Below, in pieces: positions 31,487-40,886 of a stretch of DNA of 40,886 nucleotides; position 1 is the first letter of the stretch, and every line of letters begins with the position of its first letter. The position numbers were made by a program, and so were the translations under genes. The stretch comes from Blastocladiella britannica (taxonomy: Eukaryota > Blastocladiomycota > Blastocladiomycetes > Blastocladiales > Blastocladiaceae), in assembly GCA_025349905.2 (NCBI GenBank), contig MU624612.1:1-40886 (forward strand), given 5' to 3'. The notes under the pieces were generated by a model. It made no database searches and was not told the DNA's origin. It saw only the letters and a program-made list of their open reading frames with translations.

Positions 31487-34400
31487 TTATGAGTGAGTCC
31501 CAAACAGCTCTTGCAAGACGGCCATTGCCACACTGATGCGAGGATCGTCGGCCAATGCTTCCCGCTCACTCTCATCAGTGGTTCCTGCCGCCCATGTGCT
31601 CGCCCGGATCGAGGCAGCTAGCGCGCGCCACGGCCGCGCCCAGACGGGCCCGGAGCCGCCATCCTCAGTAGGAACAATCGCGTCAATGCCGACAAGGCAC
31701 CGGGCATGCACCAGCGCGTCCTCGAGCGTGTCCTTGAACTGGTTGGGCTCTTCCTTTTCAAACAGCACCACCAATGCCGCCGCATTTCCTTTGTTGGTTC
31801 CGCTCTGGCCGGAAACGCGAGGTGCAGCAGCAGCTAGCGGCGCAATGACGGCATCAACGACACACACCCACAGCGCCTTGAGCGCCGCCTTGACCGCAGG
31901 CGCCCTCCGTGCCTCCTGAACCAAGTGTCGCGCTACCCGGGCAACAATCGCACCCGAGTGCACGTTTACGGTCCCGGGTCGCGAGTACGCTAACTGGATC
32001 GCCAAGTGCTGCGAGACGTGCGCGCACGCGGTCTCGCGCACGCCCGAGTCGTCGTCCTGCGCCAGCACCGTGGCCGCGATCCACAGCGACTCAGCGTGGT
32101 AAACGGGACTGTGGGCCGCGAGCCCCGCGAGCCCGTCGGCCAGTGACGTTGCGCAGGCGGCGCGGAGGGGTAACGGTTGGTCGGGATCGGACCATGCGCG
32201 CAGCATTTGGGCATAGTGCGGCACCACTGAGGTCGCTGTATCGGTGTGCGTCGTCGCAGATGCGAGGGCTTGGATCAGCGGGACCGCCAGACTGAGTGCA
32301 GGCGGCACCGGCGACTCTGATGCGGAGGATGGGGGAGGGAGAAGCGCCAAAATCGCTGATGGTTCGAGATGGACGCGGCTGCTCAGCATAATTTGGAACC
32401 GTTGGCTCGGGTGCGGGGACTGTGGGTCCTTGAGCCATGCGACGACTGACGGTGAGAGCAGTCGGGTGGGGAGCGACGACGCACGGTGGGCCAGCGACTC
32501 GAGGACCATGTCGACCACCACCGAGTTGCGTTCTTGTACCAGCACTAGGTCGAGCGGGGACGACTCGCCATTGACATCAACATCATCGGCATCAAGCAGC
32601 ACGCGAGCCAGTTCCGACTTGACGAGCTCAATACCGGGCAAAGGAGCGGCCGTGGACACTGCGCGGTACCACTCATGCGCGATCGGAACAAACGAAGAGC
32701 CGGCCGCGAGCGCCGCCACCTCAACCACAACTGCCTGCGCGTAGGTCGAAGCGCGACCTTTTCGGACCAGAGGGATCGCATCAAGTGCCGGCCTAGCCAG
32801 CGTCTCGCGCACCGCTGGCAACCCATGAACAGTCCATGCGGCGCGGGCAAACGCGCGCGCCAGCAACGCCTGGCCGTGCACGCCGTTTTGGTTCGTCGGT
32901 ATCACAATTTGGTTCAACGCGCCACGAGCGCGGTCCAGCAGCTCGTCACGGTTGGCCAAGGCCACTAGCGCCGCCGCGGCCATCTCGCGCACCTTCCACA
33001 CGGGGCTGTCAGTGAACTGGTGGACCAGCGGCACCATGTGCGCAAACTTACTAGCTTGCTGCTGCATTGGAGCGGATTCGTCGCCTGTGACCGAGACCGT
33101 GGACGACGGTGACATGCGCGCAATCAGCGTGAGCAGCGGGAACGCGCGTGTTCCACCGCGCACGCGGTTGCGCGTGTCTGCGGCCGCGGTAGCGAGTTCC
33201 GACACAATCACGTCCAGGAACTGGCGGTACTTGGGGAAGAACGCGCGCGGAGTGATGGCCGAAGCAAACACGGGCGCCTGGTTGGACTCGGTAACAACGG
33301 CGTTGGCGCGGCTGCCGAAGGTGCGGTTTAATAGCGCCGAGTACAACATAAGTGCGCCGTTGCGCACGCCCCAGTCGCCATGGTGGAGGTACTGCACCGA
33401 CAGCACGAACGCGGGCTCGACAAACGCGGGTGTGTCGCGTGTCAGGTTACGGTCGTCGAGTAAGCGCCGGAGCGAGTTCATGGCGTTTACTTGGACCGTC
33501 AGCCGGCCATTGGGCGGCGCGTCTGCGAGGGACAGGAGAGATTGCATCACCGGGGGAACCAGATGGCGCGTGTGCGGCGACGTCAGGAGCGCTTGCAGGA
33601 GCGAGGGCAGGCCGCCCGATCGCCGAGTCACCGAGTAGTCGGCCTCTGCGACTACCTTCATCATGTTCTGTTATCCTTGTTTGGTGAGTAAGATTGCAGA
33701 TCTCATGTATAAAATGTAAAAAAAAAAAACGAACCGTCAGCCAAGATTGAGGAACTTGGCCGTACTGCGCGAGCGTGTTGGCGACCTTCACCAAGTTGGG
33801 TGACACTGCCAAGAACGCGCCGCGGTGCCGAATATCCAGCATCCGCTGAATAAAGTACTCGCCCATGCGCGCAATCAGGTCCGCGTTAGCCCGTGGATCG
33901 ATGCGGTCCACGAGCGACCCGAGCATGTCGCACGCGTGCTTGACGACGCGCCACGAGAACGACAGAATCAGTTGGCTCGATAAGGACAGCGCGCCATTGG
34001 CGGCCACTTCATCATTGTCACCATCAACGTCCATCTCGGTGTCATCGTCTGCATCACTACCGATTCGCATGTGCTCGGGGATATTGCCCTCGGGAGCATC
34101 GTCGCTGAGAACGGGCAACACGGAGGCAATCGCTGCGGTGGCCAGGTCAAACAGCGGCGAGGCAAGGATCGAGGGGTCGTCCAGGTGAACCAAGATGAGT
34201 TGCAGCGCCTGCAAGGTGCCCGGGAGCGGCGCAGACTGTGCTGCGGCCAGCAGATCGGACTTTACCGCGGCCGAGTACGCCTGCACGTCCGCAATAAGCG
34301 ATGCAATGAAATTTTCTATCGAAAGGCATTCATCAGTCCAAACAAACAAAAAATAATGGAAACGAGGAAACGAACCCGACACATTACTGGACCCATTAGG

Positions 34401-36975
34401 ACTCAGCTTGATTTGGTGCCGAACGCTCACAAGGTACGCAATATCGTACATGCACGCGCCAGCATGTGCCTCAGTCGCCCGGGGACTCGCCACGCCGGCC
34501 TGCGCCCACCGCAAAAGATCGGGAAGCCGCGATTGGGGCACAGAGAACTTGCCAGCGAGCAGTGCGCATGCCGAGCGCTGGACTTCTTCGTAGGTGGCGG
34601 TCCGCAGCAGTGTCAGGAGCGCGCAGATCATGGGCTCGCTGTCGACCGTCACTGGGAACGGGAAAACGGGCACGGCGCAGTGCGCGGAGCTAAACCCAAA
34701 GGGCATGGGCACGCCCGACCCACCACATCCAAAGGACGCGGCGTACAGTGACACCAGTGCCAGCGCGGTGATGGCCACGGGGTACGGGCACCCGGGCCGG
34801 CCGAGCAGTCGCGCGAGCCGGTCGCCGAACCAGCCCAGGAACGCCTGGTAAGCTGCCAGCATCGAGCGCGCTGATTCGGCCGCTGCTTGCACCTCCGGTG
34901 GGGCCGAGGACGGGGCGCGCGCGGCACGGCCCAGAGCGTACCCCGAGTGGCGCAAACGGTCCAGGATTTTGCCCATGCGCGCCAGCAGCCCCTCGCGGAA
35001 CTCGGGGTCGGAGACGGACCCGGCCAGGTTCAGCTCCAGGTACTCTTGCAGCCACACGAGCTCGGCTGGTGGGAGAGGCGTGGTGGCCTTTTTCACTTCG
35101 GCCACAATTGCCAGCGCATCGAGCCGCAGTGTCGGAGATGCAGTTTCGGCCAGGGCGCGAGTTAAAGTGGTTGCATCATTGCTGTCGTCGGAGGACAGTG
35201 CAGGCAGATCCAGCGCGCGCGAAATGCGTTCGATCGTGACAAGCCCAGCGAGCCCGAGATCGTCCGTGGCCGAACACGTGCGCAGGGCCGCCACAACGGG
35301 TGCGCGGATCGCCGGAAGCGCCGCGAGCAGCGGCTTGGCAAGGTACGTGGTGGTGCCTTTGCGTGTGAGGGTGTCCTTGGCCAGCAGTCCGTCCACGAGC
35401 AACTGCGCCATGGCCGATTCGACGCTCGATTGTGCTACGCGCTCTTCGTTGCCAAGGGAACGACTCTTTTTGACCAGGCGCGAGACAGCTCCAGTGACGA
35501 GCTCGGTCACACGGCCGACAATGGGCAGCTTGCTCAGAGCCGGCACAATCTCAGCCGAGGTGATGCACTGGGCGTCCCAGATCGCGGACGCGGCCCCCGG
35601 GATCGCCAGCAAGGACGTCAGCACCGTGAACCGCACTTTGGTGACCGGGTGGGTGGCGCGCAGCACGCGGGCAACCAGGTCTGCCGGCTCGGCGCCGAGC
35701 AGCGGCAGCACGAGCTCGACGATCTGTTTCGCCTTGGCGGCGATCGCGTCGGCCGCGTCTTCCAGGAACGCCCACGTGGCGTCCAAGACGGCGGTAGCCA
35801 TGGTCTGCGCGTCAGGTGTTGGGAGTTGCGATGCGGACGGGACCACGAGAATCAGCGCCTCGAGCACCGAGAGTGCCGTGGACGCGGTCCCCGACGCGGC
35901 GGCGCCGCCGGAGCGTGCGAGCACTGCCAGCAGCACGGGAACCGTTGCGGCCACCATGGCAGCGTCGTGCGGTTTCGGCAGCGTTGCCACGGTTGCGCGC
36001 ACCATGAGTGCCAGTGGCCGGTCGGCCAGCGTGTACGCCCATCCGAGCGCGCGGTGCGATCCCGGAGGCGTCATGGACCGCAGCGCCGTTTGCACCCGCA
36101 CTGACTCGGGCGCCACGAGTGCGTCGAGGATACTAAACTGCTGGGCTGCGGCCTGGATCTCGAATGCCGGGGTGGCGGCCGGGTGGTACAACAAGATATG
36201 GGCCAGGATCACGGACGCAATGCGGGTCAGGTCCGGCTCGAATGCCGTCGTGGTGGTGGGCGGGAGCAAGATCAGCTGGCAGAGCGGCGCGAGGGCTGCG
36301 GGAACGCTGCTACTGTCCTCGTCCTCGTTATCAACGTGCAGCTTGGGAAGTACCAGCGCAACCAGTTTTAGCACGCGCACTACTTCGGCGCTCTTGGCAG
36401 CCGGGAGCACGTCTCCCCCAGTGCTGCTCTGCACAACTGGAAGCACCAGCGACTCGGCGTGACGAGTCCAGCCCTCGAGCATGCTTCCAAACATGGGCGA
36501 GACGGCCCGGAACGCAAACTGGAGCGAGAACACGGACTGTAGGAACGGGTACGCGGCCGCGTGGTCCATGGCCGCGACTGCCGGCTGCAACGAGTTGCTC
36601 AGGCTTGCGGTTAAGAGTGGGGCGACGGTCGGCACCGCGGTGGCCACTGCGCCCGCGCAAAATAGCAAGGGCGAGTACGTGACATTACGCGTGTCGACGA
36701 GCGCAGATGCGATCCATGGGCCAAGAGCCGTGGTAGCAAATTCGAGCACGCCCGGTTTCGGCGATTTGAGGGCCGAGGCTGTTCTTTCATACCATGAATA
36801 CAATTATTACGTGCAGCAAAATACAATACGACGAACCAAGGCGCTTGAGCGCGGCCTCGACAACCTTGGGCGATAGCGTAGATTCAGCATTGAAAACAGC
36901 GCCCCAGTCTGCAGCAATGGCCGCGGGTGCAGGCGACGCATTTTTTGGTTGCTGCCAGTTGGATGGCGCTTGCAT
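31487..36975 (-). CDS. TRM732: THADA/Trm732-family tRNA methylation partner
   Basis: Four exons: 36975-36837, 36778-34376, 34315-33735, 33667-31487; 1767 aa (human THADA is about 1950, yeast Trm732 about 1420). Trm732 pairs with the methyltransferase Trm7 to 2'-O-methylate position 32 of certain tRNAs. The protein is an armadillo/HEAT-like helical scaffold. The family signature region is clear after the last intron: DYSVTRRSGGLPSLLQALL, QVNAMNSLRRLLDDRNL, LHHGDWGVRNGALMLYSALL and AFFPKYRQFLDVIVSEL. All three introns start with GTTCGT; the one at 34316-34375 is 60 bp and stop-free. An AATAAA on the minus strand at 31472-31477 sits just past the stop, so the mRNA end probably overlaps the claspin gene. 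I considered Ecm29, but the TRRS(A/G)G(L/I)P motif decides for THADA. Confidence 0.88.
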
Positions 36976-37032
36976 CTTCTCGTTATCTTCGGAATCGGAA
37001 GGGAGTAGTACACTATATTTAAAAAAACACGT

Positions 37033-39131
37033 TTACACTTGCTCGTCGGATGCAACTGCGCGCGATGAAGCTTGTGCTGTTGATGGCGAAGCTTTGAACG
37101 TGATTGGTCCCGACTTGGTGCTGGACGCCGAGCTTGATGCTTCCGACGGCGCCGCCGGACTTGCGTTCACATCAACTTCAACGGTTGCTGTTACCTCGGC
37201 CGGCTCAGCGACCATATGGCGCGGCCCGCCCCAAGACCGCTGGCGGATCGTGAACAGCGCGTAAAAGTCGATAAACACTTGCACGACGGTCATGGTGATC
37301 AGCATGATGGGCTGCATGAAAAACACCTTGGAGTGGCCGAGCTTGATGGCGGTGGCAATCGCCGCAATGTAGTTGAGCACCAGTGGGACGCCGGCCGAAA
37401 TGATCAGCGGGATCAGCGAGTTGGGTTCATTGTGGACACCTTTTTTTTTTGATGTCAAATTAGAACGAGCCGGACGCAATGATTCTAATCTAAAGGGACG
37501 CACTGGCAACGGCAAAGACGGACATGACCACCTGCGAGAAAAAGTTGGTGCGGAATGCGATTTGGATCGTTTTGAACGTGTTCTGTGTCCATTTCCAAAA
37601 GAAGTTAGTTTGACCAAACGATGACAAAAGAATGGAGCAATACCATAAAAGTAAACTTGGTCCAGACATTGCTGTCCGTCAGCATGTACACCTCGTTCGA
37701 AATGGCACCAAAGAACCAACGGCGACGCTGGCGGACCACCGACATGAAATCCTTGGGCGGGTCGGTCTTGGCGCGCGCGGCCGGGCAGAAGCCCATCGAG
37801 TACCGCGGCAGCGTCACATGCAGCAAGTGCGACAAGTACCGGTCCTCGCCGAGGTAGTTGCGGTGGTAGTCAGTGAGGCTGTCGACAGGCAAGTCGCCAA
37901 AGTACCGCTGCGCGACCGTCTTGGTCCCGTCGCCCGTCGTGTACTCCATGACGTCCAGACGCACGGATGTGAACCCACCAGGCAAGCAGTTGACGGTGCC
38001 CAGCATCAGCTCAAACGACCGCGCCATCTCGCCCGACAAGTACTCGACGTCCTGCACCAGGTTCCAGAAATTGTACGAGTTGTCGCCGCTGCTCATGCAC
38101 GTCATGTAACCCGCGAACGCGCGCTTTTCCGGGTGGCGATCGAACGTTGACGCAATGTTATGGAACGCGTAGTCGTATGTGTAGTTGTCCGAGTCGAGCA
38201 GCACCAGGATCGTTCGGTCCAGGCGGTGCATCTGCACTTGCTTTTCAATGTGGAGGAAACTGTCATATTGCACATCAGTTTTCAGTTTAAATATTTGAGA
38301 AAGAGGTAAGTACATACGTCAAGGACTGCGCATGACGCTTGCCACCGTGCGGGAACTTGTGCAAGAATACGCGAATCCCCTGGTACACGCCAAAGACCGT
38401 CTCGGCGTTGTGCTCGGGCGGGTTGACGAAATCGGTGCCGCCGCACAGCGGGTTATCGCTCGCGTGCACGTCCAACCACGCCAGCAGGTCAAGGTACAGT
38501 TTGGAGCGGTCGCTCGAGTCGAACGAAATGTGCAGCGTGATCCGCTCGCGCTGGTACTTTTGGTCGATGATGGACTGGATCCCCTCGGTCAGCAGTTCGA
38601 TCGTCTCGTTGTAGACCGGCAGCATCACAATGAAATCGTAGGGCTCGCGCGATGGAATCAGGGGCGTATTGCCAATTCCGTAAATGATGCGCGAGTACCA
38701 CATGGTGAGGGTTGGGACGGACTTTTTTCGGTTGTGATCGGAATGTGGTTAGTCTCACATTTTCTCAAAGCGTGAATATGGCGCTGAATACGAACAATAG
38801 TCAAGTTGAGCCAAATGCCGAGAATGACGATGCATCCCTTGGTAATGTACGGCATGTATGTGTCGAAATTGGCGGCGGAAATGTCCAGACCGGCAATCAA
38901 GAACGGGACCGGGATGCAGCGAAACACAAAGTAGACGATGGACGTTTGCACCACCCGAAAGTAGCTGGTGGTCTTGTCGGGGCGAAGGACCGTGGACATG
39001 AGCGAAAAGTAGAATACCCCTGCAAACAGCACCAGTTCCACCACGGCAATCACCGAGAGGACGTGGATGATGCCACTGAGCACCGTCTTGGCTTCGTAGA
39101 ACTCGACGACCGAGTTGTAAATGCTTGCCAT
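37033..39131 (-). CDS. Chitin-synthase-like GT2 glycosyltransferase
   Basis: Five exons: 39131-38796, 38721-38318, 38259-37644, 37582-37504, 37439-37033; 613 aa. It is probably a processive beta-glycan synthase using a UDP-sugar at the plasma membrane. The N-terminus has about three membrane segments (HVLSVIAVVELVLFAGVFYF and others). The catalytic domain shows DFIVMLPVYNET, the nucleotide-sugar site LDSDN (268-272), LPGGFTSVR (339-347), GEDRYLSHLL with catalytic Asp (384-393) and QRRRWFFGA (424-432), all hallmarks of chitin synthases. C-terminal membrane segments follow (LIPLIISAGVPLVLNYIAAI, IMLITMTVVQVFIDFYALF), then a Ser/Ala/Lys tail. It is short, without the myosin, cytochrome-b5 or DEK domains of large fungal enzymes. 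A hyaluronan- or other GT2-synthase cannot be excluded. The first donor is GTTCGT, chosen because GTGAGA at 38758 would break frame. Confidence 0.87.
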
Positions 39132-39151
39132 GCTCTACGTATGTTTATAAA

Positions 39152-39316
39152 CTACAGTGGAGTGGGGTCTAGCAGGAGCTGCGGTCTTCTCAAGTTGGGG
39201 AGAGAGGCGACGGCCCGACTATAAAGCGTGCCAATGCCTACAATGACGATAAAAAAAAGCACAAGCTTCCAAATCAGGGGCCGGTGCCGCTCGCGCAATA
39301 CGGCGCGTGCTTGCAT
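39152..39316 (-). CDS. Possible 54-aa single-span membrane protein
   Basis: A short ORF ending 20 bp before the ATG of the chitin-synthase-like gene. It encodes a basic head (MQARAVLRERHRP), one hydrophobic span (LIWKLVLFFIVIVGIGTLYS) and a short tail. The arrangement is that of a real small membrane protein. Alternatively it is an upstream exon of the chitin synthase: splicing GTAGGC at 39241 to the AG before 39134 keeps frame, but needs a 107-bp intron, longer than any other here. Chance cannot be excluded at this size. Confidence 0.35.
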   Translation of the reverse strand: MQARAVLRERHRPLIWKLVLFFIVIVGIGTLYSRAVASLPNLRRPQLLLDPTPL

Positions 39317-39490
39317 ATGCGCGATTGTCAGTGGCGCAGCTCGTTTAAACGTTTACAGGAAATACACGCGTTAGCCATCCGAAAAATGAGTGGCTTCTCG
39401 GGTTACAACGGTTGTTTGATTTTCCGGGAAACGGTCACCCAATTTGGGTTCCTCATGCCAACAGCATTATGAATGTATTTACAAAATGGA

Positions 39491-40729
39491 TCACGCCTCG
39501 AGCGCAATTTCGCCAAGCCGGCGCACAAGGCCGGAGTCACCACCGCTACTGCTAGAGCTGCTCGTACTCGGATCATCCAAGTGCAGTGGATGTTTTGGCA
39601 CGCCCGCATGTTTCGGAGGCGCGAGCGGGCCACGAATCAGCACCACATCATCTTCAGCGCGCGACGTTCTTTGCGCCTCTGAAAACACTTGATCCTCGGC
39701 GGTGCTGCGGGGACCCACGCGCCCCGCGTTCCACACGGTCCACGCGAGCCCGCGCACCGACGCGTAATGCGCGGGTTTTGCCGGCAACTCGTACTCCAAG
39801 TCGCCAAAGATGGCCGCGCGCCCGATATCGGCGGGAGCGCCGTACCATACTAGCAGCCGAATCACGTCAATGGCGCGATGACGAGCATCAATCAGGACCG
39901 TTAAAGGCAGCGGGAGTGGGGACGTGGGCGATTTGGGTTTGGTGTCGAGCATCCTCACAATCGTGGCGCTGGCGAGCCGGATCGGGTGGTTGCACGAGAC
40001 GGTAGGGTTGGCGCCGTACGCGAGCAAAAAGACGACCAGGTCCGGGCACAGGTTTTTGGACGCGTAGCTGAAGGATACATGAGTTTTTTTTTTTTTTTTT
40101 GAGTTGAAGATGATTAAAAAGGTGATATACCGCAATGCATAGTCCGCCATGACGTGGATATTGGCGCCATAGTGCAGCGCGAGCTGGCAAAGCGGGATAC
40201 TGGCCAAATCGGCGCCCTGTACTCCATTTATTTTAGTCAAAAGAGAGAACACGAAAATGAAATGGAAGGCGCGGACCACCATGAGCGCGCAATCGACCGC
40301 CGCTTGCGGAACACGCGTCTTGCGAGGCACAGGCTGCCAAGAAGATGACAGCCGAGCACGACCATTAACTTCCTCATCGTCGCAGTAGTACCGCTCAGCG
40401 GCCAGGATGCGGTCGAGCAGCGCGACATTGTTCATTTCAGCAACGAACCGCACCACGCGGTAATGGTCGGCGGAGATGTCGGCGCCGTGACGGACCAGCG
40501 CCGGCAAGATGGCCGGGGTCACGATGCGCGCGCCATGCACCGACTCGAGGGCCGCGCGCGAAAACACGCGTTTCTGGCCGTACTTGTGCAGTAACCACAC
40601 CACGCGAAGAGACGTGGACTGGGACAGCGCGTAGGCTTCCCGGTTCGCGACCGAAAACGCCTGCGGGTGCGGTAAGTATGCAAAGACCAGTTCCAGGGCC
40701 GTGATTGGCAGGTCAAGCAATTGAATCAT
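39491..40729 (-). CDS. F-box-like ankyrin repeat protein
   Basis: Three exons: 40729-40280, 40216-40131, 40067-39491; 370 aa. The N-terminus (MIQLLDLPITALELVFAYLP) has the LP-x-x-hL-x-x-hF pattern of an F-box, which would link it to SCF ubiquitin ligases. Ankyrin-like units follow: ILPALVRHGADISADHYRVV, LCQLALHYGANIHVMADYAL, LVVFLLAYGANPTVSCNHPI and VIRLLVWYGAPADIGRAAIF. The tail is Ser-rich and probably disordered. Both introns are 63 bp and stop-free, so the unspliced frame is open throughout. The start is the ATG at 40729 just after a poly-A run (minus strand); the upstream in-frame codon at 40783 is TTG. No specific function is recognised. Confidence 0.72.
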   Translation of the reverse strand: MIQLLDLPITALELVFAYLPHPQAFSVANREAYALSQSTSLRVVWLLHKYGQKRVFSRAALESVHGARIVTPAILPALVRHGADISADHYRVVRFVAEMNNVALLDRILAAERYYCDDEEVNGRARLSSSWQPVPRKTRVPQAAVDCALMVVRAFHFIFVFSLLTKINGVQGADLASIPLCQLALHYGANIHVMADYALRYITFLIIFNSKKKKKTHVSFSYASKNLCPDLVVFLLAYGANPTVSCNHPIRLASATIVRMLDTKPKSPTSPLPLPLTVLIDARHRAIDVIRLLVWYGAPADIGRAAIFGDLEYELPAKPAHYASVRGLAWTVWNAGRVGPRSTAEDQVFSEAQRTSRAEDDVVLIRGPLAPPKHAGVPKHPLHLDDPSTSSSSSSGGDSGLVRRLGEIALEA

Positions 40730-40886
40730 TTTTTTTTTTTTCAGCAGAAAGACACGCCTGTAACAACCAATCCGGAAATCCAAGGAAATGGGAGCTGAAA
40801 CAACGTGATCTCGATCCTGTACAACTGCTGCACAGGTATGCCAAAAGGAAAGGCAAATCGAGAGCGAGGAGGGTTGGGGTGGGCCA

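Noticed and set aside
34969..36462. 497-aa plus-strand open frame
   Set aside because: It is antisense to conserved THADA exon 2 and made of Ser/Ala/Arg-rich shadow sequence typical of GC-rich codon bias; no family features.
31487..36975. Ecm29 proteasome adaptor as the identity of the large HEAT-like protein
   Set aside because: The TRRSGGLP motif and the following QVNAMNSLRRLL and WGVRNGALMLYSALL segments are THADA/Trm732 features.
38722..38758. Donor GTGAGA at 38758 as the first chitin synthase intron boundary
   Set aside because: It leaves phase 1 while the only usable acceptor (exon from 38721) needs phase 0; GTTCGT at 38795 restores frame.
23000..40130. Homopolymer A/T runs (for example near 22988, 25377 and 40086) as mobile-element tails
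   Set aside because: They lie inside short introns as polypyrimidine or A-rich intron sequence; no target-site duplications or element bodies are present.
39491..40783. Start of the F-box-like ankyrin protein at 40783
   Set aside because: The codon there is TTG and the segment to 40730 is not protein-like; ATG at 40729 begins the F-box-like pattern.

Overview
The window looks like nuclear DNA of a zoosporic (flagellated) early-diverging fungus. A chitin-synthase-type glycosyltransferase sits near a complete IFT80 gene (intraflagellar transport), a combination lost in most terrestrial fungi. GC-rich compact genes, 44 short introns of 54 to 79 bp, and an ankyrin-like family with Trp-Trp repeats fit Blastocladiomycota (Catenaria, Allomyces or Blastocladiella relatives). 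This placement is inference. Every multi-exon model below was checked for continuous reading frame across its splice sites.

Layout, left to right. 0-5 kb, minus strand: an RNase P/MRP zinc subunit, splicing factor SF3A1 and a Trp-rich ankyrin-like protein. 5.1-10 kb: a stomatin (plus), a mitochondrial Xaa-Pro aminopeptidase of the ICP55/XPNPEP3 type (minus) and a UVSSA-like transcription-coupled repair protein (plus). 10-15.9 kb: an orphan Ala-rich protein, an orphan polytopic membrane protein (minus) and the AP-3 mu subunit (plus). 15.9-24.3 kb, minus strand: a divergent Rab7-like GTPase and a very large soluble-adenylyl-cyclase-type protein (2333 aa). 24.5-31.5 kb, plus strand: IFT80, a SERF small protein and the checkpoint mediator claspin/Mrc1. 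31.5-40.8 kb, minus strand: a THADA/Trm732 tRNA-methylation partner, a chitin-synthase-like GT2 enzyme with a tiny membrane ORF upstream, and an F-box-like ankyrin protein.

The genes are mostly core eukaryotic housekeeping, with no operon logic. Four divergent pairs share intergenic regions of 101-247 bp. The most suggestive is the cyclase with IFT80, since both could act in the flagellated zoospore. The best leads are the altered cyclase (a coiled coil inserted in catalytic half C2 and a P-loop without its lysine), the UVSSA homologue with two tandem candidate TFIIH-binding motifs, the Trp-rich repeat protein and a set of unusual GTTCGT splice donors. I saw no tRNA, rRNA, CRISPR array or transposon.
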